The notes under the pieces are model-generated. The model was given only the letters and a program-made list of their open reading frames with translations, ran no database searches and was not told the DNA's origin. The translations under genes were made by a program, and so were the position numbers. A DNA stretch of 42,738 nt from Acholeplasmataceae bacterium (GTDB taxonomy: Bacteria; Bacillota_I; Bacilli_A; Acholeplasmatales; Acholeplasmataceae): the NCBI GenBank assembly GCA_024709245.1, contig JANJXB010000058.1:1-42738 (forward strand), written 5' to 3'. Shown here one piece after another: positions 8,451 to 16,017 of this stretch. How positions within the stretch are numbered: position 1 is the stretch's first letter; each line of letters opens with the position of its first letter.

Positions 8451-9776
8451 TTATATCCCTCCCAACATGAGGGTTGCTAACCCGAAATAAATCAAAAGAG
8501 CTGCGACATCAATGACAGTGGTAATAAACGGACCTGAGGCAACTGCAGGATCAAACTTCAAAGTTCTCAAAGTGAGCGGTATCAAAATTGCGGTAAGTGG
8601 AGCAATGATGACTGTCAACCACAAGGAAAGTCCAACAACAAACGCAATCAAAAAAGGTTGAGTGGTCAACGATGTGTTGATCATAGAAAAAATGAGCGTC
8701 ATCGAGAAAGCTATGAGTCCGATAGCAAATCCATTCATCATACCTGTCAAGATTTCACGAAATGAATTTTTGAATATCCCTTCTTCATGAGAAGCAAACA
8801 TTTTTAAAGTGACAGCAAGGGTTTGAGTTGCTACATTACCTGCAGATCCTAAAATCAATGGTTGAAAAACGATCAATATGGCGACTGTCGCAAGCACCTC
8901 TTCAAACATTGATGTCACAATAGCAATCGGAACAGAAAATAACAATAATGACAATAGCCACGGTAATCTGTGAAATGCAGTTTTGAATGGACTTGAATCA
9001 GGCATCGTTTCAGGAAGACCAGCAAGTTTTTCAAAATCCTCTTGAGCTTCTTCCTGATAAATATCCAATGCATCATCCAGTGTAAGCATACCTAACAATT
9101 GATGAGTACCATGTTCAAGTACTGGTATTTCATAAATGCCATAATTTCTAATGGCTTGAATCGATTGTGTGATTGGATCCGTATCGTAGACTGATGGATA
9201 ATCTTCGACAATTTCCGAGACTGCAAGTGGAGTTTTGGCTTTCAATAGTTTTTTGAGCGGTACAACGCCTAAAAAAACACCTTGTTCATTGACAACAAAA
9301 AGGGTGTTGATGGTTTCAGCATCGTTTGCTTCTTTAATCACTTTTTTAGTTGCCTTTTTAACATCCATGTCTGGTTGAATGACAACCATGGCATTGGTCA
9401 TTGCAGATCCTGTTTCATCTTCCCCGTATTCAATTAATTGAGCAATATCAGAATCATCACCAAGTACCTTGAGCAATTCTTGTTGTTTTTCATCTTCCAG
9501 TTCCAAAATGATGTCTGTAGCATCATCAGGTTCCATGAGTTCAACAATTTCCTTTTGCTCTTCAAGTTCGAACTCAGATAAGATTTCAGCAGCATCTTCA
9601 TGATCAATGTATGAAACCAATAAAGCAAGTCTTTCCACATCGAGTAAATCATAGACTTTTTGTTTTTCAGAATCAGAGAGTTCAACAAATAGTTCTGCCA
9701 AATCATGTGGATGTATGTCATACAGATATTGCTTTATTTCTTCAAGTGTAGCTTGATTTAACATTTCTTTGAGCAT
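8451..9776 (-). CDS. mgtE: MgtE-type divalent cation channel/transporter (first of a tandem pair)
   Basis: MgtE family, 441 residues, clearly diverged from its downstream neighbour. The N domain has the repeated pattern LAELFVELSDSEKQKVYDLL / ILSEFELEEQKEIVELMEPDDATDIILELE. Two CBS domains follow (GVVPLKKLLKAKTPL; LGMLTLDDALDIYQEEAQEDFEK), then five membrane helices with LGSAGNVATQTLAVTLK and VASGPFITTVIDVAALLIYFG. The Asp of the pore site is present. ATG 9776 follows GGAGG by seven bases. It lies 26 bases after the DtxR-family gene with no clear promoter or terminator between them. It is therefore probably cotranscribed with ZIP and the regulator. In known MgtE proteins, Mg2+ bound between the N and CBS domains closes the pore. 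Confidence 0.92.
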   Translation of the reverse strand: MLKEMLNQATLEEIKQYLYDIHPHDLAELFVELSDSEKQKVYDLLDVERLALLVSYIDHEDAAEILSEFELEEQKEIVELMEPDDATDIILELEDEKQQELLKVLGDDSDIAQLIEYGEDETGSAMTNAMVVIQPDMDVKKATKKVIKEANDAETINTLFVVNEQGVFLGVVPLKKLLKAKTPLAVSEIVEDYPSVYDTDPITQSIQAIRNYGIYEIPVLEHGTHQLLGMLTLDDALDIYQEEAQEDFEKLAGLPETMPDSSPFKTAFHRLPWLLSLLLFSVPIAIVTSMFEEVLATVAILIVFQPLILGSAGNVATQTLAVTLKMFASHEEGIFKNSFREILTGMMNGFAIGLIAFSMTLIFSMINTSLTTQPFLIAFVVGLSLWLTVIIAPLTAILIPLTLRTLKFDPAVASGPFITTVIDVAALLIYFGLATLMLGGI

Positions 9777-9802
9777 ATTGAAACCTCCGTTCGTTGTTTA
9801 CT

Positions 9803-10468
9803 TTATAATCGAGGTAACTTGTGACCAAAGATCATTTTAGCAGTTTTCAAACTGATGGTGAGCATCTGACCTTCTTTGGATAAGGTCATCAATCCATTAA
9901 AACGATCCTTGCTGATGATATCATATTCATCTTTCAGCTTGATTTGATGCTCGTTTAAATAAACAAGCAATTCTCGAAAATCCATCACTCGGGTGATTTG
10001 AAATCGATCGCCCTCTTGCAACTGATCAAGACTTAAAGCACTGATTGAATTCATCTGTCCTTTCAGATTGGGAATGGGATTTCCATGTTGACAATATTTG
10101 GGTTCACCCAAATAACGATAGAGTTTTTCGAGTACTTCAGGCGATGTTGCGTGTTCAAGCATTTCAGCATCAACGTGGACACTTTCCCATGGAACTCCAA
10201 GTTTTTCAGTTAAAAAAACTTCCCAAATCCGATGTGCTCTCACCATACGAATGGCAACTTGTTTCCCTTTTGGAGTTAATGAAATGCCTTTGTATGGGAT
10301 AAAAGAAACCAGATGTTTCTTCTCCAATTTCTTAATCATTTCATTGACACTCTGATCCGAAAAGCCGAATCTTTCAGATAACTCATTGGTTTTTAACAGG
10401 GATTGTTTCTTCTCGATCGTGAGTTCAAATATCGTTTTTATATAATCTTCTTCCGCTCGATTCATCAT
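9803..10468 (-). CDS. DtxR/MntR-family metal-dependent transcriptional regulator
   Basis: 221 residues. The N-terminal winged helix carries the family opening AEEDYIKTIFELT and recognition region FGFSDQSVNEMIKKLEKKHL. The dimerisation and metal domain has MVRAHRIWEVFL, VDAEMLEHATSPEV and YCQHGNPIP, the His/Glu/Cys ligand pattern of DtxR/IdeR/MntR. A C-terminal SH3/FeoA-like domain (about residues 145-221) makes it the long DtxR/IdeR type rather than the short MntR type. The track start (TTG 10486) lies inside the ZIP gene; ATG 10468 (or 10465) follows GGGGTG and is four bases from the ZIP stop. It sits second in the ZIP-regulator-MgtE-MgtE operon, whose start site carries a matching palindrome, so autoregulation is likely. 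The sensed metal (Mn, Fe or Zn) is not decidable here. Confidence 0.9.
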   Translation of the reverse strand: MMNRAEEDYIKTIFELTIEKKQSLLKTNELSERFGFSDQSVNEMIKKLEKKHLVSFIPYKGISLTPKGKQVAIRMVRAHRIWEVFLTEKLGVPWESVHVDAEMLEHATSPEVLEKLYRYLGEPKYCQHGNPIPNLKGQMNSISALSLDQLQEGDRFQITRVMDFRELLVYLNEHQIKLKDEYDIISKDRFNGLMTLSKEGQMLTISLKTAKMIFGHKLPRL

Positions 10469-10472
10469 TTCA

Positions 10473-11297
10473 TCACCCCAATGCAACGTCTAATACCATC
10501 ATGATAATAAATCCAAGCATGACCCCGAAAGTCGCGTAGTGAGCCCCTTTAGGCGTCTGTTTCTGTTGTGCTTCAGGTATCAATTCTTCAACAACAACAT
10601 AAATCATCGCACCTGCTGCAAAAGCGAGTGCATAAGGCAATATGGCACTCACGTAAGTGACAAGTATTGCACCTAAGACACCTGAAATAGGTTCAACCAA
10701 ACCTGAGGCTTGACCGAGGAAAAATGCTTTTTTTCTCGAGACGCCTTCATGTCTTAAAGGAATGGATACTGCAGCACCTTCAGGGAAGTTTTGAATACCA
10801 ATCCCAATCGCAAGTCCGATGGCCGAGAGGGTTGCTGCTGTAGTATCACCCGTTATGTACTGGATTGCACCAAAGGCAACACCGACTGCAAGACCTTCAG
10901 GTATGTTATGGAGTGTAATGGAAAACACCAATAAGATGTTGCGCTTCAGTCTCGTTGGCAATCCTTCCTTTTCATGATTGAAACCAAAGTGAACGTGAGG
11001 AACAATCTTATCTGCAGCAAAGAGGAATAATCCACCTAAAGCAAATCCGATTGCGACAACAATCCATGAAATCACACCTTGCTCATCTGCCATATCGATG
11101 GCTGGAGCAAGTAATGACCAAAAGCTTGCTGCAATCATAACGCCTGATGCAAAACCTAACATCAAGTTAAACATATCACGTTGAATGTTTTTGAAAAAGA
11201 AAACCAAAGAGGCACCTAGTGCCGTCAAACCCCATGTAAAGAGGGTACCCAACAATGCCTGCTCCCAAACCTCTAAGCTCATAAACCATGTCAGCAT
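10473..11297 (-). CDS. ZIP-family metal transporter (GufA/ZupT-like)
   Basis: Membrane transporter for Zn2+, Fe2+ or Mn2+, 274 residues with about eight helices. The family signatures are present: SITLHNIPEGLAVGVAFG (the HN-PEG metal site in helix 4) and IGIQNFPEGAAVSIPLRHEG (helix 5). The C-terminus includes AGAMIYVVVEELIPEA, another conserved metal-binding helix. ATG 11297 is preceded by AGGTGAT; the track's GTG 11306 lies in that ribosome site. It is the first gene of a four-gene operon with a DtxR-family regulator and two MgtE genes. The promoter is a near-consensus sigma-A site whose start site is covered by a palindromic operator, which suggests metal-dependent repression of uptake. Confidence 0.92.
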   Translation of the reverse strand: MLTWFMSLEVWEQALLGTLFTWGLTALGASLVFFFKNIQRDMFNLMLGFASGVMIAASFWSLLAPAIDMADEQGVISWIVVAIGFALGGLFLFAADKIVPHVHFGFNHEKEGLPTRLKRNILLVFSITLHNIPEGLAVGVAFGAIQYITGDTTAATLSAIGLAIGIGIQNFPEGAAVSIPLRHEGVSRKKAFFLGQASGLVEPISGVLGAILVTYVSAILPYALAFAAGAMIYVVVEELIPEAQQKQTPKGAHYATFGVMLGFIIMMVLDVALG

Positions 11298-11319
11298 GAT
11301 GATCACCTAATCTTTCTAA

Positions 11320-11337
11320 TTTAAGGTATGCCTTAAA
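11320..11337. promoter_or_regulatory. Putative DtxR-family operator
   Basis: TTTAAGG-TATG-CCTTAAA (minus strand TTTAAGGCATACCTTAAA), perfect seven-base arms. It covers about +3 to +20 of the ZIP operon transcript. Its form resembles SirR/MntR/DtxR-type boxes, and the operon encodes a DtxR-family protein, so autorepression is the simplest reading. Confidence 0.7.
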
Positions 11338-11346
11338 ATCAATTTA

Positions 11347-11375
11347 AGTATAACACTATAAAGTGGCCCTGTCAA
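11347..11375 (-). promoter_or_regulatory. Promoter of the ZIP-DtxR-MgtE-MgtE operon
   Basis: TTGACA (11375-11370), 17 bases, TATACT (11352-11347), with TGT just before the -10. The start site near 11340 falls at the edge of the palindrome 11320-11337. Confidence 0.8.
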
Positions 11376-11410
11376 TCAAAAAAGGGTAATGAGTTGACTC
11401 ACTACCCTTT
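11376..11410 (-). terminator. Terminator of the tldD-tldE operon
   Basis: On the minus strand, AAAGGGTAGTGAGT-CA-ACTCATTACCCTTT followed by further T residues. A 14-base stem with one imperfect pair ends tldE transcription just before the ZIP promoter. Confidence 0.85.
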
Positions 11411-11429
11411 GGGATAGAATGAATATGAA

Positions 11430-12740
11430 CTATTCTCCACCGATCATGAGTGATTCGATGTGAACTGCGGGACTTGCGACTCCTGATAAGTTGAATTTAA
11501 GATCACTGCCAATACCGACAACATGATTCATCATCTCAAAGAAATTTCCTGAGACCACAATCATCTTCACAGGATAAGCTATTTTACCATGTTCAATCTT
11601 CTGTCCAGCTGCTTGTAAACTAAACTCACCTGATACTGTCTTCACACCTGCATGAAGTCCAACAAGGTCAGTGATCAAGACTCCGTCTTCAATATCTTTA
11701 ATCAATTCATCAAATCCTTGATTGCCGGGTTCTAATACGAAATTGGCCATTTGAATACCGCTACCAAAACTGTTTCCTGTCGGTGCTGTGTTGAAAATTT
11801 TCGCGGTTTTCAGATTATGATTAAACCCTGTGAAAACCCCATCTTTGATGACATGTCTCTTTTGACAAGCAACACCTTCATCATCAAATGGCAACTTGAA
11901 GAATGCATCTTGATGAAGTGGATCATTGACGAGATTGACTTTTGCATCAAAAATCTTTTCACCGACTTTGGTCTTGAGTGGTGTCATGTTTCGGAATGCC
12001 GCTTCTCCTGAAAAGATGCTGGAGAAGACATTGAGCATGTCAGAAAACATTTCATTGTTGAATACCACTGGATATGAACCTGTCTTGATGGTCTTTCCAC
12101 CAAGTTTTGCTACACCAAGATCAATGGTGGTCTTCGCCATTTCATGTGGATTGAAATCACTGAATTTCTTCGCTAATTTGATATCATATGCGGTTTGAAT
12201 ATCAGATTCACCCCGTTTAAACACACCAATGGCGTATGCATAAGCATAGGACTGATGTCTGGAAAGATTCAATCCTTTTGAATTCACAAGTGCTGTTTTG
12301 GTTTCAACTTCTTGATACATCGTGGTTTGAACTTGAGAAACATCAGGACAAGAAAGAATACTTTGTTCTAAAGTTTTGAGTAGATTGATTTTTTCAATGA
12401 CCGGAACTGCCTGAAAATCAAAGAGATCTTCGTGTACTTCCGGATATGAAGGAGATCCTTCATAGATGATTGCAGGTTCAACAACGGTGAGTGCTTTCGC
12501 GTTTTCTATCAATTGATCCAGCATTTTGCCGACATTGGCATTCGACAGGTTTTCAAATCGAACTGTAGAAAGCTTGTTTTGGTAAATACCTCTGATGGTG
12601 ACCGATTCGACATTGGACTGGACATGCTGGTCCAGTTTGTTCTGATAAACCGATAATTTTAGACTTCTATTTTTAACTGCATAGATTTCTAAATCTGTGA
12701 TGCCTTTTGATAATCCGAGTTTGATCCACTCTGTATACAT
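11430..12740 (-). CDS. tldE: TldE/PmbA-type subunit of the TldD-TldE metalloprotease
   Basis: 436 residues, family U62/PmbA. It shows TldE features such as FNHNLKTAKIFNTAPTGNSF, GVLITDLVGLHAGVKTVSGEFSLQAAGQ and the C-terminal SPAVHIESLMIGGE, and it lacks the HExxxH zinc motif. In characterised systems TldE is the non-catalytic partner that forms a heterodimer with TldD and encloses the active chamber, which degrades unfolded peptides and matures some modified peptides. ATG 12740 overlaps the TAA of tldD by one base (TAATG), so the two are made together. No modified-peptide precursor is seen nearby, so a general peptidase role is the cautious choice. Confidence 0.92.
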   Translation of the reverse strand: MYTEWIKLGLSKGITDLEIYAVKNRSLKLSVYQNKLDQHVQSNVESVTIRGIYQNKLSTVRFENLSNANVGKMLDQLIENAKALTVVEPAIIYEGSPSYPEVHEDLFDFQAVPVIEKINLLKTLEQSILSCPDVSQVQTTMYQEVETKTALVNSKGLNLSRHQSYAYAYAIGVFKRGESDIQTAYDIKLAKKFSDFNPHEMAKTTIDLGVAKLGGKTIKTGSYPVVFNNEMFSDMLNVFSSIFSGEAAFRNMTPLKTKVGEKIFDAKVNLVNDPLHQDAFFKLPFDDEGVACQKRHVIKDGVFTGFNHNLKTAKIFNTAPTGNSFGSGIQMANFVLEPGNQGFDELIKDIEDGVLITDLVGLHAGVKTVSGEFSLQAAGQKIEHGKIAYPVKMIVVSGNFFEMMNHVVGIGSDLKFNLSGVASPAVHIESLMIGGE

Positions 12741-14125
12741 TACTTTTTACCTCCTGCGCCACCGACCGTCATCGATGAGACTCTAATCGTGGGTTGACCG
12801 ACATCAACAGGAATGCTACCGGACAATGATCCGCACATACCTTGACCAAATTCGAGGTTGTCTGCAACCTTATCAATCTTGAATAAGACATCTTTTCCAT
12901 GACCAATCAGCATTGCTCCTCTGACAGGTCTTGTCAGTTTGCCATCTTCAATCATGTATCCTTCCATGACTGCAAAATTAAACTCACCGGTTGCTGGAAC
13001 AACAGTTCCACCCCCCAGTTTTTTAGCAAACAAACCATATTTTGTATCTTTGATGATGTCTTCAAACTTATCTTTTCCGGGTGCGATGTATGTTGAATTC
13101 ATGCGAGACGTTGGAGAAAACTTATAGGATTGTCTTCTACCAGATCCTGTTGGATCCATCTTCATCTTGCGTGCATTTCGATAATCAATGAGATAACCTT
13201 TTAAAACACCATTTTCAATGAGTAAATTCTTTTGGGTTTTCTTTCCTTCATCATCATAAGAAAGTCTTCCCCATGCGCCTTCAACATCACCATCATCATA
13301 CGCTGTGACAATATCAGAACCCACTTTTTCACCCAATTTACCCACGAATGGAGATAAACCCTTCGCAACCGAAGTCGCTTCTAAGGGATGTCCACACGCT
13401 TCATGGAAGATGACACCGCCAAACGCATTGTGTAACACAACTGGCATGACTTGAGGAACCATATCTTCAGCAGTGAGTAGTGTGATGGAAGATACTGCAA
13501 CTTCCTTCGCTAAAGCTTTAAAATCGAGTTCATCAAAGATTTCAAAACCCATGTAGCGACCTGGACCTTCATAAGCTTGCTGCATCTGTCCATTTTCCAT
13601 GGATGCTGCCATCATAATGACTCGGGTGTATGTTCTGACATCGTCTTGATAAATGCCTTCCGTATTGGTGACCAATATCGTTTGTCGATTTTCAACGAGT
13701 TGTGTCATGGCTTGTACAATTCTTGGATCGTGTGATTTCATGATGTTCGAAAGTTCTTGAAGTCTCGCTGCTTTTTCAGCCATGGGTACAGAATCCATGG
13801 GACGTTTGATAGCATCCACATAGGGCTTCGCTGTTCCAAGTTTCTTCGCTTTAAAAAGGGGACCTGAGAAGGATTGAGACAAATTGTTCACTACGTTTTG
13901 TAGCGATTCATAGGAAACATCATTGGTGAATCCATACACTTCATCGATGCCCTGGATGAGTCTAACCCCAGCACCGAAAACATTGCCTCGGTCAATCGAT
14001 GTAACTTCACCATTCATGACACGAAGCACTGAAGATTGATTATCTTCCTGGAAAATCTCAGCGAAATCAGCACCTGTTGAGAGTGCTTTTTCGAGCAATG
14101 CTTGTAATTCCTTCTTTTTGAGCAT
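12740..14125 (-). CDS. tldD: TldD-type catalytic metalloprotease subunit
   Basis: 461 residues, family U62. The zinc site is FHEACGHPLEA (HExxxH). The conserved C-terminal region GQGMCGSLSGSIPVDVGQPTIRVSSM contains the Cys that completes the metal site in E. coli TldD. The conserved GTGSGRR-like segment is DPTGSGRRQSYKFSPTSRM. The start ATG 14125 follows GAGGT by seven bases. It leads a two-gene operon with tldE, driven by a TTGAAT-17-TAAAAT promoter. Together they hydrolyse short unfolded peptides in the cytoplasm, one of several peptidase systems in this window (M32, PepT, M20). Confidence 0.94.
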   Translation of the reverse strand: MLKKKELQALLEKALSTGADFAEIFQEDNQSSVLRVMNGEVTSIDRGNVFGAGVRLIQGIDEVYGFTNDVSYESLQNVVNNLSQSFSGPLFKAKKLGTAKPYVDAIKRPMDSVPMAEKAARLQELSNIMKSHDPRIVQAMTQLVENRQTILVTNTEGIYQDDVRTYTRVIMMAASMENGQMQQAYEGPGRYMGFEIFDELDFKALAKEVAVSSITLLTAEDMVPQVMPVVLHNAFGGVIFHEACGHPLEATSVAKGLSPFVGKLGEKVGSDIVTAYDDGDVEGAWGRLSYDDEGKKTQKNLLIENGVLKGYLIDYRNARKMKMDPTGSGRRQSYKFSPTSRMNSTYIAPGKDKFEDIIKDTKYGLFAKKLGGGTVVPATGEFNFAVMEGYMIEDGKLTRPVRGAMLIGHGKDVLFKIDKVADNLEFGQGMCGSLSGSIPVDVGQPTIRVSSMTVGGAGGKK

Positions 14126-14149
14126 GTCGATACCTCGTTTCTTGTTTAT

Positions 14150-14178
14150 ATTTTATCGTAAGACGGGATATGATTCAA
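14150..14178 (-). promoter_or_regulatory. Promoter of tldD-tldE
   Basis: TTGAAT (14178-14173), 17 bases, TAAAAT (14155-14150). The -35 lies in a small inverted repeat, TGATTC-AAGC-GAATCA (14171-14186), which might be an operator. Confidence 0.6.
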
Positions 14179-14199
14179 GCGAATCAAGGATTGTGTGAA

Positions 14200-14225
14200 T
14201 GCTCATGCATTTTGAGGCATGAGCA
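14200..14225 (-). terminator. Hairpin at the 3' end of the ABC exporter operon
   Basis: TGCTCATGC-(8)-GCATGAGCA, a perfect nine-base stem spanning the stop codon at 14203. No T-run follows, so it is either a weak terminator or a 3'-end stabilising structure. Confidence 0.45.
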
Positions 14226-16017
14226 CAGATTGAGGATTTTCCTTTTCATCGTATTGTAATTGATAGAGGTTATAATATAAACCTTTGAGTTTGAGAAGTT
14301 CCTGATGAGAACCTGTTTCTTTAATCTCACCTTTCTGCATGACAATGATTTGATCAGCGTGTTGAATGGTCGATAAGCGATGAGCAACGATCAGCATCGT
14401 TGAGATGTTCATCATTTTTTCAAGTGATTCCTGAATGAGTTCTTCGGTTTCACTGTCAATGTTTGCAGTCGCTTCATCTAAGATCATCAGTGAGGGTTTA
14501 TAAACAATTGCTCGCGCAAAACTGATGAGTTGTCGTTGACCCGATGAAAAGTTGTTACCACGCTCAAGAACGACATGATCATAGGCATCCGGTAATTTTT
14601 CAATAAACGTATTGGCACCCACATATTCCGAAGCACTCTTGACTTCATCAAGCGTTACCTCATCATCACGAAGTGTAATGTTGTCTTTAATCGTGCCTGA
14701 AAACAGAAATACATCCTGAAGCATTTGTCCAATATGACGTCTCAAACTTGACCGTTTAATATCTTTGATGTTGATACCATCAATTAAGATTTCACCTTTT
14801 TGAATTTCATAATTTCGAACAATCAATGATAAGATGGTAGTCTTCCCTGAACCGGTTGCACCAACGAATGCGACGGTATCCCCAGGTTTAACTTTAAAAC
14901 TCACACCACGGAGTACCCACTCGCCAGGGATATAGGAAAACCAGACATCTCGAAATTCGATATGACCTGTAAAGGATTGGAGTTCAATTGCATCTTCCTT
15001 ATCTGTAATTTCAGGTTTGGTATCTAGGACATCAAATACCTTTTCTGCTGAAGCAAATGCACTTTGTAAGGAATTGAACTGTTCAGCGAGTTGCTGAATG
15101 GGTTCGAAGAAATCACCAACATAAGCATAATAAGTGAAGAGCATACCAAATGTAATGATTCCTGCAATCACTTCTTGATAACCCATGTAAAGGACTAAGA
15201 CAGCTCCAACCATGGATAAGAAATAGATGGTTGGACGATAAATGCCAAACACAAGAATTTCTTGAATATAACTTTGTTTCAGTTTTCCTGAATGCTTTTT
15301 AAATTCACCTTTTTTCTTCGTTTCTTGATTGAAGATTTGTGTGACTTTCATGCCGGATAGATTTTCAGATAAAAATGCGTTGACTTCAGAGACGTTGGCA
15401 CGTACTCGGCGATAACTCGCTCTCGAAAATTTTCTGAATAAATATGTAGCGAATAAAACCAAAGGTATGACAGCAACCACGTATAGAGTCAATTTGGGAC
15501 TCATGAGGGTGATGACAACTAAAATGGCTACAAGATGCAATACGTTTTTGACTAGATTGAGTAAGACATTGGTATACATTTCAGAGATGGTGTTCGTATC
15601 ATTGGTGACACGAGTCACCAGTTTGCCCACAGGAACTTGGTTGATTTGTCCAATGGCCAAGTGTTCAATGTGATTAAACACTTCATCTCGGAGTGTGACA
15701 ACCGTTTTTTGACCTACTTTTTGTAACATGACACTTTGAATGTATTGAACGACATTCCCGACAGTGAGTGCTATGATGAAGAAGATTGAAAGCATGATGA
15801 CAAATTCAATTTTCTCAGCACGAGATAAGGCATCCGATCCAACAATATCAACCGTTCTACCGATTAAAAATGGGGGAAGTAATTGAATGCCCAAACCAAC
15901 AAACATGAAGATGACAATCAATATAAATTCTTTTCGATAAGGCTTCATGTAAGAAAGCAGTCTTCTGATGACATCACTATCCTTACGTTCTCTTGTGTTA
16001 TCCTTGAAGTCCTTCAT
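14203..16017 (-). CDS. ABC exporter half-transporter, subunit B (consensus Walker B)
   Basis: 604 residues from ATG 16017 (AAGGAGGTG six bases upstream; the track start 16038 is too early). A six-helix exporter domain (residues 30-320) is followed by a nucleotide-binding domain. Walker A is GATGSGKT, Walker B and catalytic Glu LMILDEATANID, and the H-loop AHRLS. The ABC signature is altered to NFSSGQRQLISF. A consensus catalytic site paired with an unusual signature is typical of the second subunit of heterodimeric exporters such as BmrCD, LmrCD and TM287/288. The gene overlaps the upstream exporter gene by 20 bases. Substrate is unknown: drugs, lipids or peptides. The C-terminal Asn-Pro-rich end is cut by the hairpin at the stop. 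Confidence 0.9.
   Translation of the reverse strand: MKDFKDNTRERKDSDVIRRLLSYMKPYRKEFILIVIFMFVGLGIQLLPPFLIGRTVDIVGSDALSRAEKIEFVIMLSIFFIIALTVGNVVQYIQSVMLQKVGQKTVVTLRDEVFNHIEHLAIGQINQVPVGKLVTRVTNDTNTISEMYTNVLLNLVKNVLHLVAILVVITLMSPKLTLYVVAVIPLVLFATYLFRKFSRASYRRVRANVSEVNAFLSENLSGMKVTQIFNQETKKKGEFKKHSGKLKQSYIQEILVFGIYRPTIYFLSMVGAVLVLYMGYQEVIAGIITFGMLFTYYAYVGDFFEPIQQLAEQFNSLQSAFASAEKVFDVLDTKPEITDKEDAIELQSFTGHIEFRDVWFSYIPGEWVLRGVSFKVKPGDTVAFVGATGSGKTTILSLIVRNYEIQKGEILIDGINIKDIKRSSLRRHIGQMLQDVFLFSGTIKDNITLRDDEVTLDEVKSASEYVGANTFIEKLPDAYDHVVLERGNNFSSGQRQLISFARAIVYKPSLMILDEATANIDSETEELIQESLEKMMNISTMLIVAHRLSTIQHADQIIVMQKGEIKETGSHQELLKLKGLYYNLYQLQYDEKENPQSVLMPQNA

Noticed and set aside
11430-14125. Modified-peptide (RiPP) maturation cluster around TldD/TldE
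   Set aside because: No precursor peptide, cyclodehydratase or other maturation gene lies beside the pair; general proteolysis is sufficient.
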